Shown here in pieces: positions 53,879-63,005 of a DNA stretch of 64,000 nt (within the stretch, counting starts at the first letter, position 1; every line of letters begins with the position of its first letter). Below the pieces are notes generated by a model. That model was given only the letters and a program-made list of their open reading frames with translations. It was not told where the DNA came from and ran no database searches. Source of the stretch: Bacillota bacterium (lineage in GTDB: Bacteria > Bacillota > Clostridia > Lachnospirales > Lachnospiraceae); NCBI GenBank assembly GCA_023414355.1, contig JAEZOB010000042.1:62001-126000 (forward strand), given 5' to 3'. Both the position numbers and the translations under genes were made by a program.

Positions 53879-54760
53879 TTATTGTTCGTTATAGAAGATC
53901 TGTGCGATCGGTGAATCCTTTGATAGGATCAATGTCTTATTCTCTCCGATCAGAGAAGCCCTCGCTGTCTCCAGAGAACGGATGAAGGTATAAAATTCTG
54001 CCCTGTCTTTGTCTGAGTATGCCTTTGACAGGATTCTCATATACTCAGCCTCACCTTCGGCAGTAATCTTAGCTGCCTGCGCTTCTGCATTGGATACACT
54101 GATTGCCACTTCTTTATCTGTAGTATTCTTGATCTTTTGAGCCTCCGACTTTCCCTCTGCAGTATAGGTTGCTGCGATCTGGGCACGTTCGGAAATCATT
54201 CGATCAAATACTGCGTTCTTATTGTCACTGGGCAGATCCAGATGCTTTGTCTCAACGGATATTAAATCAATACCGTATTGTTCCATCGTCGTACCGATGC
54301 TGTTCATGAACGCCTGGTTGAGCTCACCATCTCTTCCACTGATGACATCTGCCTGAGAAAGGCCGCTGATGACAATTTTCATGGAATTGTAGACGGTAGA
54401 ATCAAGTCTGCTCTCAGCCTGACTGACGGATGCATTCAGGGTCTGTGCAAATTTAATCGGATCTTTAATCTTCCATAACACGTAGCTATCAGCTACCATG
54501 GTCTTCTTATCCATCGTAATGACATCGGATTCGGGCATATCATAGAACTGGATATTCTTCGGAACTACTGCAATGGTCTCAATAAAAGGTGTTCTGACGG
54601 ATAACCCGGCTTCGCTAATGACACGCTCGATCTTACCGAATCTTTTTACCAAGGTATATTGGTTTTCTTGTGTAATAATTGCTGTAGAAGATAATACGAT
54701 CATAATAGCAACTATGATGACAGCCAAAAGAATTCCCGTTATCTTTTTACCTTTTTTCAT
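53879..54760 (-). CDS. hflC: Protease modulator HflC
   Basis: 293 residues: one N-terminal anchor helix (about 7-28), then an SPFH/band 7 domain (TLVKRFGKIERVISEAGL to about 230) with the coiled region rich in Ala, Glu and Lys. HflC and HflK form a large membrane ring round FtsH and limit its proteolysis. It overlaps the end of hflK by 4 bases, as in most genomes. No hfq or ftsH lies next to it in this window. Confidence 0.93.
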   Translation of the reverse strand: MKKGKKITGILLAVIIVAIMIVLSSTAIITQENQYTLVKRFGKIERVISEAGLSVRTPFIETIAVVPKNIQFYDMPESDVITMDKKTMVADSYVLWKIKDPIKFAQTLNASVSQAESRLDSTVYNSMKIVISGLSQADVISGRDGELNQAFMNSIGTTMEQYGIDLISVETKHLDLPSDNKNAVFDRMISERAQIAATYTAEGKSEAQKIKNTTDKEVAISVSNAEAQAAKITAEGEAEYMRILSKAYSDKDRAEFYTFIRSLETARASLIGENKTLILSKDSPIAQIFYNEQ

Positions 54761-55728
54761 TTTTTATCCCCTCCTTCGATCAAACTGTCCAAAGGCAGGA
54801 GCTTGGAAACTCCGTTATCACCACTGTCGATGATTACCTTAAGGGAAGGAAGTACATCCTCCATAGTCTCATAGAACATGCGTTGTTTTGTGATTGTAGG
54901 GTTCTTCATATATTCAGCAAACATCTCATTGAATTTGGCTACCTCAGCGTTTGCTTCATTCATTCTCTGCGTTTTCTGTGTCTCAGCCTCTTGTAATATC
55001 TGATCTACCTTGGCATCAGCCTTAGGCAGTTCCTCGTTACGATACTTGTTGGCATTATTAACTTCAGTTTCTTTGCCCTGCTTTGCGGTCTCTACTGACT
55101 TAAAGGCTTCCATAACCTGGTCTGTCGGAGGTTCGGCATCCTGAATTGTGATATTTACAAGCTGGATACCGATATCCTGCTTACTGAGCTTATCTAGGAT
55201 TGATGCCTTAATTGCAGATTGAATCTCATTTTTACCGGTAGTGATTACGCTGTCTACGGTATAGCTTCCGATGACCATACGGATGCTGCTCTGGGCAATA
55301 TTCTTTAATATTGTCACCGGCTCAACTGATGCATACAATGCCTTAACCGGGTCCGATACCTTATATTCCACGAAGAAATCGACATTGACAAAATTAAAAT
55401 CATTTGTAATCATCATAGATTCCAGTTCATTCTTCTCGTTGGTCGTCATATCATAGCCGATGGAGAAACCCTGGATTGTCGTATCAACCTTCTGTACTCT
55501 CTGTACAAAAGGGATCTTAAAATGAAGACCTGCCGTACTTACTGTCTTAGCTTTACCAAAGGTAGTTACGACTGCCTGCTCCTGCTCCTTAATCGTGAAG
55601 AAGGAACCAAATACAAGGATTGCAAGAACTGCTAATACGATCAGGACTCCTACGATTTTTCCAAAACGTTTCATAAAGCTCATAAAACCGTTTCCTGAAG
55701 GAAAATCATATATCTTTTTTTCTTCCAT
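54757..55728 (-). CDS. hflK: Protease modulator HflK
   Basis: 323 residues. The cytoplasmic start is short (E. coli has a long Gly-rich one), the anchor is at about 25-46, and the band 7 domain runs from QEQAVVTTFGKAKTV to about residue 250, followed by a helical tail. It is the obligate partner of HflC. AAGGA precedes the start at 7-nt spacing. It lies 71 bases after proA and is probably on the same transcript. Confidence 0.93.
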   Translation of the reverse strand: MEEKKIYDFPSGNGFMSFMKRFGKIVGVLIVLAVLAILVFGSFFTIKEQEQAVVTTFGKAKTVSTAGLHFKIPFVQRVQKVDTTIQGFSIGYDMTTNEKNELESMMITNDFNFVNVDFFVEYKVSDPVKALYASVEPVTILKNIAQSSIRMVIGSYTVDSVITTGKNEIQSAIKASILDKLSKQDIGIQLVNITIQDAEPPTDQVMEAFKSVETAKQGKETEVNNANKYRNEELPKADAKVDQILQEAETQKTQRMNEANAEVAKFNEMFAEYMKNPTITKQRMFYETMEDVLPSLKVIIDSGDNGVSKLLPLDSLIEGGDKK

Positions 55729-55799
55729 TTACTTATCCTTATTCCTTTCTAAAATACTTGCCTGTTGTTAAAATTCATGATAGTACTCGATATTGTAGC

Positions 55800-57047
55800 C
55801 TATTTTCTGATCTGTCCATTACCGAAAACAATATATTTTGTCGTCGTCAATGCCTTCAATCCCATCGGCCCTCTTGCATGCAGCTTCTGAGTACTGATTC
55901 CGATCTCGGCTCCAAAGCCAAATTCATATCCGTCCGTAAATCTTGTAGAAGCATTCACATAGACTGCTGCAGAATCAATCTCGTTAAGAAACTTCATCGC
56001 ATGATCATAATCCTTTGTGACAATTGACTCTGAATGCTTTGTACTGTAACGATTGATATGTACAATCGCTTCTTCGATGCTGTCAACTACCTTCAGGGAG
56101 ATGATTTTATCAAGATATTCTGTGCCGTAATCCTCCTCGGTTGCAGGTACGCAGCCCTTGGATATATTACAGCCGCGTTCATCGGCACGGATTTCGATCT
56201 CCTTGGCATGAAGTCTGTCATAAAGCAATGGTAGGAACTCCTTGCTTACCTTCTCGTGAATCACTAACGATTCACAGGTATTACATACTCCCAGACGCTG
56301 AGTCTTGGAATTATCTATGATATCAAGTGCCATTGTAAAGTCCGCATACTCATCGACATATACATGACAGTTGCCGGTCCCCGTCTCAATTACCGGTATC
56401 GTGCTGTTTTCGACTACAGTCTTGATTAGCCCTGCACCGCCTCTGGGAATTAACACATCAATATAGCCATTCATTCTCATGAATTCTTTCGCTACTTCCC
56501 TGGAGGTGTCCTCGATCAACTGTATGGCATCCTCATTACATCCAGCCGCCTTTAGACCATTTCTCAAAGCTTTTACAATGACTTGGTTGGAATGAATGGC
56601 ATCGCTGCCTCCCCTTAAGATGACAGCATTTCCTGTCTTGAAGCATAGACCAAAAGCGTCTGCTGTGACATTTGGTCTGGATTCATAAATTATTCCAATG
56701 ACTCCAAGAGGAACCACCTTCTGACCTATCGTTAATCCATTGGGACGTACTGTCATGGATAAGACCTCTCCAATCGGATCCGCTAAAGCACAGATATCCT
56801 TCAATCCGTCCGCCATAGCAGCAAGACGTTCCTTCGATAATCTCAGTCTGTCAATCAGCGAGCTTTTTACACCGTTATTGATTTCTGCCTTTACATCGAT
56901 TTCATTTGCCGCAAGGATTTCCTCCTCTGCATCAAGTAACGCCTGCGCACATGATTGCAGAGCTTTGTTCTTTTCCTCCTGCCCCATCAGATTTTGTGTA
57001 ACCGCAGCTTTTTTAGCATTAGAACCAAGCTGTTCAAGATAATTCAT
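55800..57047 (-). CDS. proA: Gamma-glutamyl phosphate reductase
   Basis: 415 residues, the family length. Key features are GVIGIIYESRPNVTADAF, the ALDH-type catalytic cysteine in TQRLGVCNTCESLV, and the C-terminal GFGAEIGISTQKLHARGP. It makes glutamate semialdehyde from gamma-glutamyl phosphate in proline synthesis. Its ribosome binding region is unusual: a run of seven Gs (AAGGGGGGGAAG) rather than a standard AGGAGG. It lies 101 bases after the 5-FCL gene, across a repeat with competing hairpins. Confidence 0.96.
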   Translation of the reverse strand: MNYLEQLGSNAKKAAVTQNLMGQEEKNKALQSCAQALLDAEEEILAANEIDVKAEINNGVKSSLIDRLRLSKERLAAMADGLKDICALADPIGEVLSMTVRPNGLTIGQKVVPLGVIGIIYESRPNVTADAFGLCFKTGNAVILRGGSDAIHSNQVIVKALRNGLKAAGCNEDAIQLIEDTSREVAKEFMRMNGYIDVLIPRGGAGLIKTVVENSTIPVIETGTGNCHVYVDEYADFTMALDIIDNSKTQRLGVCNTCESLVIHEKVSKEFLPLLYDRLHAKEIEIRADERGCNISKGCVPATEEDYGTEYLDKIISLKVVDSIEEAIVHINRYSTKHSESIVTKDYDHAMKFLNEIDSAAVYVNASTRFTDGYEFGFGAEIGISTQKLHARGPMGLKALTTTKYIVFGNGQIRK

Positions 57048-57064
57048 AGGACACTTCCCCCCCT

Positions 57065-57181
57065 TATTTTGTACTGTAATAACCTTTCAGGGAAGAGTTT
57101 CTCCCCTCTTTTTGGGGAGAATTTTCTCCCCCTCTATTTTAAGTACTGTTATAAATTCTTAGGGAATGTTTCTCCCCCTCT
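57065..57181. repeat. Duplicated GC-rich segment with competing hairpins between 5-FCL and proA
   Basis: Two copies of a 39-base unit at 57071-57109 and 57143-57181 (about 80 percent alike, one indel), plus three occurrences of TTTCTCCCC(C)TCT. The arm TTCTCCCC can pair in two ways: with 57114-57121 across the loop at 57107-57113, or that arm with 57124-57131. So two exclusive hairpins exist in the proA leader. The right copy also encodes the last 10 or so residues of 5-FCL. Confidence 0.7.
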
Positions 57182-57754
57182 ACTGCTTTCACAATAGATT
57201 ATCCTGGTTGGTGTTACGATAATATCTGTTCCGATATCATGCTGTTCGGTATTTAAACTTTCAAACAATTGAAAATCATAAGCTAACGCCACCTTACAAA
57301 ACTGTTCCGGTGGATGCTTCACCAGATATTTGTCAAAATAACCTGCACCAAAACCAATTCTCCCTCCCCTTTGATCAAAGGCCAGTCCCGGCATGAGCAT
57401 GAGCTGTTTGCTTTCCTTCCCCTGATATCGTATGGCTTTCTCGGGTTGTGGCTCTGATATACCAAAGCTGCTGATTTCAAAGCCTTCTAAAGCAGGAATC
57501 CTGTAAAACTCCATCTCCGGACCTTCCACACGCGGGACAAAGACCTTCTTACCCACCTGCAATGCTATATTAATCAAAAGATGGGTATCCGGCTCAGTAC
57601 CAAAAGATACATAAGCAAATAAGCTCTCACACGCTTCATATTCCTGCAGAGAAAGAAATTCCGCAAGCAATGCTGAATCATATTGTTGCCGCTCCTCAAC
57701 CGTTAGATTAAGACGTCTATGTTTCATTTCCTTCCTGAGCTGTTCCTTTGTCAT
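57149..57754 (-). CDS. 5-Formyltetrahydrofolate cyclo-ligase
   Basis: 201 residues. Motifs: KEQLRKEMKHRR at the start, ATP loop in RGGRIGFGAGYFDKYL (the family's GRGGGYYD position), and the final catalytic strand DIIVTPTRI. It converts 5-formyl-THF to methenyl-THF with ATP. The last residues, ESSRGGETFPKNL, are unlike the family and are coded by the duplicated GC-rich segment, so the tail may be a late addition. It lies 75 bases after the DUF896 gene. Confidence 0.9.
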   Translation of the reverse strand: MTKEQLRKEMKHRRLNLTVEERQQYDSALLAEFLSLQEYEACESLFAYVSFGTEPDTHLLINIALQVGKKVFVPRVEGPEMEFYRIPALEGFEISSFGISEPQPEKAIRYQGKESKQLMLMPGLAFDQRGGRIGFGAGYFDKYLVKHPPEQFCKVALAYDFQLFESLNTEQHDIGTDIIVTPTRIIYCESSRGGETFPKNL

Positions 57755-57829
57755 ATTCTATACCTTTTTCTTTATAATCATTTTAAAGGGAAATTATGAT
57801 TTCATTAAAATACTTCCTTACCGATCAGA

Positions 57830-58042
57830 TCACAATTCTTTTTTCAAATCGGAAGCCTTAGTTACCGAACCGTCCGGATTTACAAAGGAAACCTGCTCTA
57901 TCGTACCTCGCAGGTTTTGGCGGACAGCGGCAATATATTCTTTACGCAGACGATCCTGTTCCTGTTTTTCCTCTTCGGTAAGACCTTCCTTTTGTGCCTT
58001 ATGATATAATTCATTGATTCTTTCAATTCTTGTACTTTCCAT
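57830..58042 (-). CDS. DUF896 family protein (YnzC-like)
   Basis: 70 residues, cytoplasmic and all-helical at first. The signature ERINELYHKAQKEGLTEEE with a Gln-rich helix follows, then EYIAAVRQNLRGTIEQV. The family is conserved in Firmicutes but its function is unknown. It lies 12 bases after proB, and the position between proB and 5-FCL/proA suggests a link with proline or one-carbon metabolism; that is only positional. Confidence 0.9.
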   Translation of the reverse strand: MESTRIERINELYHKAQKEGLTEEEKQEQDRLRKEYIAAVRQNLRGTIEQVSFVNPDGSVTKASDLKKEL

Positions 58043-58054
58043 TAGTAAACCTTT

Positions 58055-58912
58055 CTATTTCTGATATTGTTTGGAGGTGATGTAATCCATAATGTTAAAA
58101 TTCTCTGCCTTGTTCGCAGGAAATAAGGTTCCGATCTCTTTTCCTTCCATGATCAGATTGATATTTCTGACATTATCCCCATTGGTGATCACCATATCAG
58201 CACCTGATGCAGTTGCAAGCTTGGCTGCTGACACCTTGGTAGCCATGCCGCCGGTACCGACACTGCTGGCTGAATCCTTCGCCATATCCATGAGATGTTC
58301 ATCAATCTTGGCCACGCAGGAAATCAGCTTAGCCTCCTTATTTTTATGAGGATCATCCGTATATAGGCCGTCAATATCGGATAACAGGATCAGAAGATCG
58401 CCCTCAACCAACGCAGCAACGATAGCTGACAGAGTATCATTATCACCGAAATCAAGATCCAGCTCCTCTGTGGATACTGTATCATTTTCATTAACAATCG
58501 GAATGACTCCCATTCGGAACAGCTCACCAAAGGTGTTTTTCGCATTATATCTGCTAATTTCATTAATCATTGTATATTTTGTAATCAGAATCTGTGCAGC
58601 AGTCTGATTATATTCCGCAAAAAGCTTCTGATAAACCATCATCAGACTCGCTTGACCGACAGCAGCGCAGGCTTGTTTGACAGAACGCTCCTTGGGACGA
58701 TCCTTAAGACCAAGTGCTTTTCTGCCTACCGCAATTGCTCCTGATGTTACTAAAATAACATCCTTACCTTGATTACGCAGGTCAGTCAAAATTCTGACCA
58801 GACGTTCCATTTTGTCAAGATTTAAGCTTCCTGTCTCCGGATGCGTCAATGAGGAAGAACCTATTTTAACAATGATTCTTTTCTTATCCTTTAAAAATTC
58901 TCTGCCGTACAT
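58055..58912 (-). CDS. proB: Glutamate 5-kinase
   Basis: 285 residues from the ATG at 58912, chosen because GGAGGAG precedes it directly; an ATG 12 bases earlier overlaps that site. The amino acid kinase domain has KIGSSSLTHPETGSLN, VTSGAIAVGRKAL and NENDTVSTEEL. It phosphorylates glutamate and is feedback-inhibited by proline. It lacks the C-terminal PUA domain of E. coli ProB (367 residues), as is common in clostridial enzymes. First of the proline cluster proB-DUF896-5-FCL-proA. Confidence 0.95.
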   Translation of the reverse strand: MYGREFLKDKKRIIVKIGSSSLTHPETGSLNLDKMERLVRILTDLRNQGKDVILVTSGAIAVGRKALGLKDRPKERSVKQACAAVGQASLMMVYQKLFAEYNQTAAQILITKYTMINEISRYNAKNTFGELFRMGVIPIVNENDTVSTEELDLDFGDNDTLSAIVAALVEGDLLILLSDIDGLYTDDPHKNKEAKLISCVAKIDEHLMDMAKDSASSVGTGGMATKVSAAKLATASGADMVITNGDNVRNINLIMEGKEIGTLFPANKAENFNIMDYITSKQYQK

Positions 58913-59057
58913 AATCTCCTCCATGTTCTGATCGCCTTTCTGTAAACAGCCTCTATTGCGGCCTTATTACAGTTCGAATTCTAGAATGATAGCATATGAT
59001 CTATACTCGTTTAAAGTATTCTTAAGCTCAGCATTATACACATGCTTATATGATAGC

Positions 59058-60659
59058 TTATACTGTAGCTTTATATCTGCCTGCAATGGCTTCAAAAACC
59101 TTAATCCCATCAATTGCAGCGGAAGTGATACCGCCGGCATAGCCCGCTCCTTCACCACAAGGATAAATTCCCTTGATGTTTGCTTCAAAGAACTCATCCC
59201 TGTGAATCCTTACCGGTGACGAGGTCCTGCTTTCAACGCCAGCAAGTACTGCATCATCAGCACCAAAGCCCTTGATTTTTTGATCAAAAGCAAGAATTCC
59301 CTCCTTCAAAGCTTCCAGAATATCCTTTGGCAGACAATGCTGCAAGTTTGTTAGCCGATAGGCTCCTTTGATATTCGGAGTAACATTTCCTATTGTAACA
59401 CTATCCCTGTTATTTAACAAGTCACCGAACAACTGCACGGGAACAGCACCCCTGCCTGCCTGATAGGCTGCATGTTCCAGTTGTCTCTGAAAAGCAACTC
59501 CGGCAAGCGGACCCTCCTGACCAAAATCCTCCGGTTGTACGGTAACGACGATGGCACTATTGGCATTCTCTTCATTTCTTAAGTAATTGCTCATTCCGTT
59601 CACAGCAAGATGTCCGGGCTCTGAGGATGCATTAACGACAAAGCCTCCCGGACACATGCAGAAGGAGTAGACACCTCTGCCACCCTTCGTCTGATGGGTT
59701 AATTTATAATCTGCCGCCGGAAGTTCTTGATACCTGTTTCCGTATTGTACCTGGCTGATCAGACTTTGTTTATGTTCAATACGAAGACCGATGGCGAAGG
59801 GCTTCGGTGAAAGGAACAGTTTGTGTTTTGTTAACAAAGAAAAGGTATCTCTGGCACTATGTCCTATTGCAAGTATTAATACCTCACAGGGGATTTGCTC
59901 TTCGTCATCCAGTATTACTGCCTTTAGGACTCCACCTTCTGTTACAAGGTCTGTCAGCTTCGTACCGAAGCGTACCTCTCCACCTAAGCTGATAATTTCC
60001 TTTCTCATATTCTCAACAACATTTCGTAGCTGATCGGTACCAATATGGGGTTTATTCAGATACAAGATATCGGAGGGAGCACCGAAGCTGACAAAGGTCT
60101 CCATAACCAGGCGATACCGATGATTTGCATCCTTCACCAAGGTATTGAGCTTCCCGTCAGAAAAGGTTCCTGCTCCTCCTTCTCCGAACTGAACATTGCT
60201 CTCCGGCTTTAATGCTCCGCTCGACCAGAAATGTTCTACCGACTCAACTCTTTTCCTTACCTCTTCTCCTCGCTCGACCACCAGTGGCTGATATCCGTGT
60301 TTTGCCAGCAGATAGGCTGTAAAAAGACCAGCCGGGCCTGTTCCGACAACAATGGGACGATGGGCCAGGCTTTGTGTGCCCCTTGGACAAAAGCTATAAT
60401 GCTCCACCTGTACGGTGGATATGTTCGGATTTCTGCTTTTGCTGATAAAGAGCTCCTCATTCTCCTTCCCGGACAAACGCATGGAAACCTCAACTGTATA
60501 GATATATTTAATGTCTTCTCTCCTGGCATCAATGGATTTCTTTGCAATCGAATATCCTTCGATTTTGTGGGAAGCGACTCGAAGTGCTTTCGCTATTGCA
60601 TTTCTTAAATCCTCTTCTGTATGTCCGAGGGGAAGCTTAAGCTGTGTGATCCTTATCAT
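59058..60659 (-). CDS. FAD-dependent dehydrogenase (COG2509 family)
   Basis: 533 residues. A small N-terminal domain (about 1-85) precedes the FAD-binding region (PIVVGTGPAGLFTAYLLAKHG) and a conserved FGEGGAGTFSDGKLNT. The end has the second dinucleotide strand (GIYPCGEGAGYAGGI). The family is widespread in Firmicutes and its substrate is unknown; geranylgeranyl reductase-like and other reductases resemble it. Followed by a 133-base gap to proB. Confidence 0.88.
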   Translation of the reverse strand: MIRITQLKLPLGHTEEDLRNAIAKALRVASHKIEGYSIAKKSIDARREDIKYIYTVEVSMRLSGKENEELFISKSRNPNISTVQVEHYSFCPRGTQSLAHRPIVVGTGPAGLFTAYLLAKHGYQPLVVERGEEVRKRVESVEHFWSSGALKPESNVQFGEGGAGTFSDGKLNTLVKDANHRYRLVMETFVSFGAPSDILYLNKPHIGTDQLRNVVENMRKEIISLGGEVRFGTKLTDLVTEGGVLKAVILDDEEQIPCEVLILAIGHSARDTFSLLTKHKLFLSPKPFAIGLRIEHKQSLISQVQYGNRYQELPAADYKLTHQTKGGRGVYSFCMCPGGFVVNASSEPGHLAVNGMSNYLRNEENANSAIVVTVQPEDFGQEGPLAGVAFQRQLEHAAYQAGRGAVPVQLFGDLLNNRDSVTIGNVTPNIKGAYRLTNLQHCLPKDILEALKEGILAFDQKIKGFGADDAVLAGVESRTSSPVRIHRDEFFEANIKGIYPCGEGAGYAGGITSAAIDGIKVFEAIAGRYKATV

Positions 60660-60859
60660 TTTTTCCCATTCCTTACTGATTTAAGACTTATGTTATAATT
60701 GTATCATTTTATCTATCTTACACTTGTTCTGTCTTATGCATTATCCGGAATATATTCCCGCTATGATATCAATTATCTAGATATCATTTATTCAGGCATC
60801 ATTTCATTCGGCATTAATGATCAACTCAACATTTATCTAGGTATAATTCACTATATAAA

Positions 60860-62095
60860 TTACTTTTTCATACTTGCAGCTGTTCCGGCCAGATAGCCGC
60901 TACTCCATGCCCATTGGAGGTTATAACCACCGCAGGTACCATCTACATCAATTAATTCTCCCGTAAAATATAAGCCTTTATGGAGCAGAGATTCCATACT
61001 GATCGGATCGATTTGTGCGGTACTTACTCCACCGGCGCAAACCTGCGCATTCTCAAAGGAATTGGTTGCATTGATTGAAAGCTCAAATCCCTTGATTTGA
61101 TGGACGAATGACTCCAACTCCTGATCTGTTACACGGTTTACGGGTGTGGTCGGATCCGAGCCCGCTTCCTTAATCAGGATATAATTCAGCTTATGATTGA
61201 GTAAACCAACCAACATCTCTTCGTAGGTCAGCTTAGGATTGTGTTTGATGCGTTTCTTCAGTAACGGCAGTATGTCTACTTGGGGAATTTCTTTTAAAAA
61301 ATCAAGTTTCAGACATGTTTTTCTTCCGTCGGCCAATGCCTTAGCAATAAATCTGCTGACTTGAAGAACAGGAATTCCGGAAATCCCGTAGTCTGTAAAA
61401 ATAACTTCTCCTGTCTCTTCAGATAACGTTTTCCCATCTGCCATCGCTGTGACCTTTGCTGCGGTACGAACTCCTGATACCGTCTTACAGTTTTTATTCG
61501 GTGATTTTAACTGCACCAATGCCGGCAACGGTTGAAGGATGGTATGCCCAAGCTCCTTTGCCAACTGATAGCCACTGCCATCAGAGCCAAGCTGTGGGGA
61601 GGCACAGCCCCCTGCTGCAAGAATTAGCTTATCACTATGATAAGTATATTGCGAATGATCCGGAGCTTCAGTGACTACGGTATAGTCCGGTTTTCTGATT
61701 TTTACCGCCTTTTCGTTATAACGTATCCTGACACCCAGACGTTCACATTCCATCTGAAGAACCTGTAGTATACTGGCTGCCTGTTCAGAATTCGGATAAT
61801 AATAACCGTCTCTTTCTTTTGGGTAAATGCCAAGCTCTTCAAAAAATAATAGCGTTTTCTGCACATCAAAACAGGACAGCACCTTCATGGCAAATGCGCT
61901 GTCATTGGATCTGTAGCACTCCGGGTTCTGTTCAAGATTCGTAAAATTACACTTGCCATTACCGGTCGCCAGTATTTTCTTTCCTGCTTTTTCTTTACGC
62001 TCCAACATCAGAACAGAGCTTCCGCCTCTTGCAGCTGCAATTGCTGCCATTAGGCCGGAAGCTCCTGCTCCGATGATAATCACGTCATAATCCAC
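60860..62095 (-). CDS. NAD(P)/FAD-dependent oxidoreductase (BaiN/HI0933 family)
   Basis: 411 residues from a GTG at 62095. This start is chosen because GGGAGG lies 8 bases before it and the next residues, DYDVIIIGAGASGLM, begin the family's FAD loop; a start 30 codons earlier would add a tail not seen in relatives. Other motifs: EKAGKKILATGNGKCNFTN and the C-terminal ELIDVDGTCGGYNLQWAW. Related BaiN proteins reduce unsaturated bile acids, but most are of unknown function. Upstream of the COG2509 gene by 200 bases with no feature. Confidence 0.85.
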   Translation of the reverse strand: MDYDVIIIGAGASGLMAAIAAARGGSSVLMLERKEKAGKKILATGNGKCNFTNLEQNPECYRSNDSAFAMKVLSCFDVQKTLLFFEELGIYPKERDGYYYPNSEQAASILQVLQMECERLGVRIRYNEKAVKIRKPDYTVVTEAPDHSQYTYHSDKLILAAGGCASPQLGSDGSGYQLAKELGHTILQPLPALVQLKSPNKNCKTVSGVRTAAKVTAMADGKTLSEETGEVIFTDYGISGIPVLQVSRFIAKALADGRKTCLKLDFLKEIPQVDILPLLKKRIKHNPKLTYEEMLVGLLNHKLNYILIKEAGSDPTTPVNRVTDQELESFVHQIKGFELSINATNSFENAQVCAGGVSTAQIDPISMESLLHKGLYFTGELIDVDGTCGGYNLQWAWSSGYLAGTAASMKK

Positions 62096-62236
62096 TTGAA
62101 CAGCCTCCCGTCTACCAATGTTTGTTTCATTATATTTGAACCGGGGCATTATTTCAAGCATTTCTTTGATTTGCTTATCTTTCAAATGTTATTCTTTCAT
62201 TTATTTCTTAATTGCTTCTCTGGTTTGCATTATTCT

Positions 62237-62893
62237 TTAGCTCGAATAGCTTTCCAGCAGGGAATACAGCTCGTCCAGACTATTCACATAGATCCCGTGA
62301 CTCAAAGCAATCCGATCCTCTTCGGGTAACTCCTTGGCAAGAATATGGGTATAGCTGTATACACTCTTTAAATCGCTGTTATAAACTACAACAAATCCAT
62401 CTTTCACAACCACATAAAAACGGTAAGGTACAAAATCCTCATTATAAGTCTTCTTAATCTCGATGATATCACCGGAAAATCGCACCAATTCATACGAGAT
62501 CAATCCCTTATTATATTCGGATAAGGGCATATCACCCATATAACCCGCCAGGTAGTCCAACACCTGAGTTCTGGTTAATCCGACCAGTGTTGCAGGAGGA
62601 TTGAGCTTTTGAGTCTCTGTTTTATTCGTCTTCATATTATATATCTCTAAGATGTATTCTGTACTCGGCTGGACAGTCGTCTCCGACTCTTCTCCAACAG
62701 CCTGGCTTTGCTGTTCTGTCATTGGTGTCGGTGATACTGTCTGTGTCAGTGAAAGTAGCTTATCCTTTCTTTCAATCGCTTTCTGATTGAAATCATTCAA
62801 AGCATGTAGATAGCTCATATAATAGCAGGCACTGAATATAAAACACATCAGTGCAAAGCTTCCGAGATAAATTGATGCCTTCTTCAGGTTCAT
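62237..62893 (-). CDS. BofC-like anchored protein
   Basis: 218 residues from the ATG at 62893, which has AAAGGAG 10 bases before it; a longer start exists but lacks such a site. One TM helix (about 8-28), a Ser/Thr/Gln-rich linker, then a domain (about 80-218) whose end, YVVVKDGFVVVYNSDLKSVY with SHGIYVNSLDELYSLLE, resembles the BofC C-terminal domain. BofC restrains the SpoIVB protease in the forespore of Bacillus. The likeness is moderate and sporulation control is inferred. Confidence 0.55.
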   Translation of the reverse strand: MNLKKASIYLGSFALMCFIFSACYYMSYLHALNDFNQKAIERKDKLLSLTQTVSPTPMTEQQSQAVGEESETTVQPSTEYILEIYNMKTNKTETQKLNPPATLVGLTRTQVLDYLAGYMGDMPLSEYNKGLISYELVRFSGDIIEIKKTYNEDFVPYRFYVVVKDGFVVVYNSDLKSVYSYTHILAKELPEEDRIALSHGIYVNSLDELYSLLESYSS

Positions 62894-62949
62894 TCGAAAC
62901 CACTCCTTTGGCTCAATTATCTCCAATTTTCACATATTTATACAATTTA

Positions 62950-62988
62950 AGGGCTGTTGAAATATTACGTGATTATTTCAGCAGCCCT
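62950..62988 (-). terminator. Terminator of the SpoVB-type flippase gene
   Basis: AGGGCTGTTGAAATA and TATTTCAGCAGCCCT form a 15-bp stem with one G-U pair, 18 bases past the flippase stop codon. The U-tract is limited (TTAAATTG). Confidence 0.65.
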
Positions 62989-63005
62989 GTCATCTTCTAT
63001 TTTAT

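Noticed and set aside
60699..60896. 65-codon plus-strand ORF in the gap between two FAD oxidoreductase genes
   Set aside because: Starts with TTG without a Shine-Dalgarno sequence, and its 3' part overlaps the end of the BaiN-like gene. AT-rich intergenic sequence explains its Ile/Tyr-rich composition.
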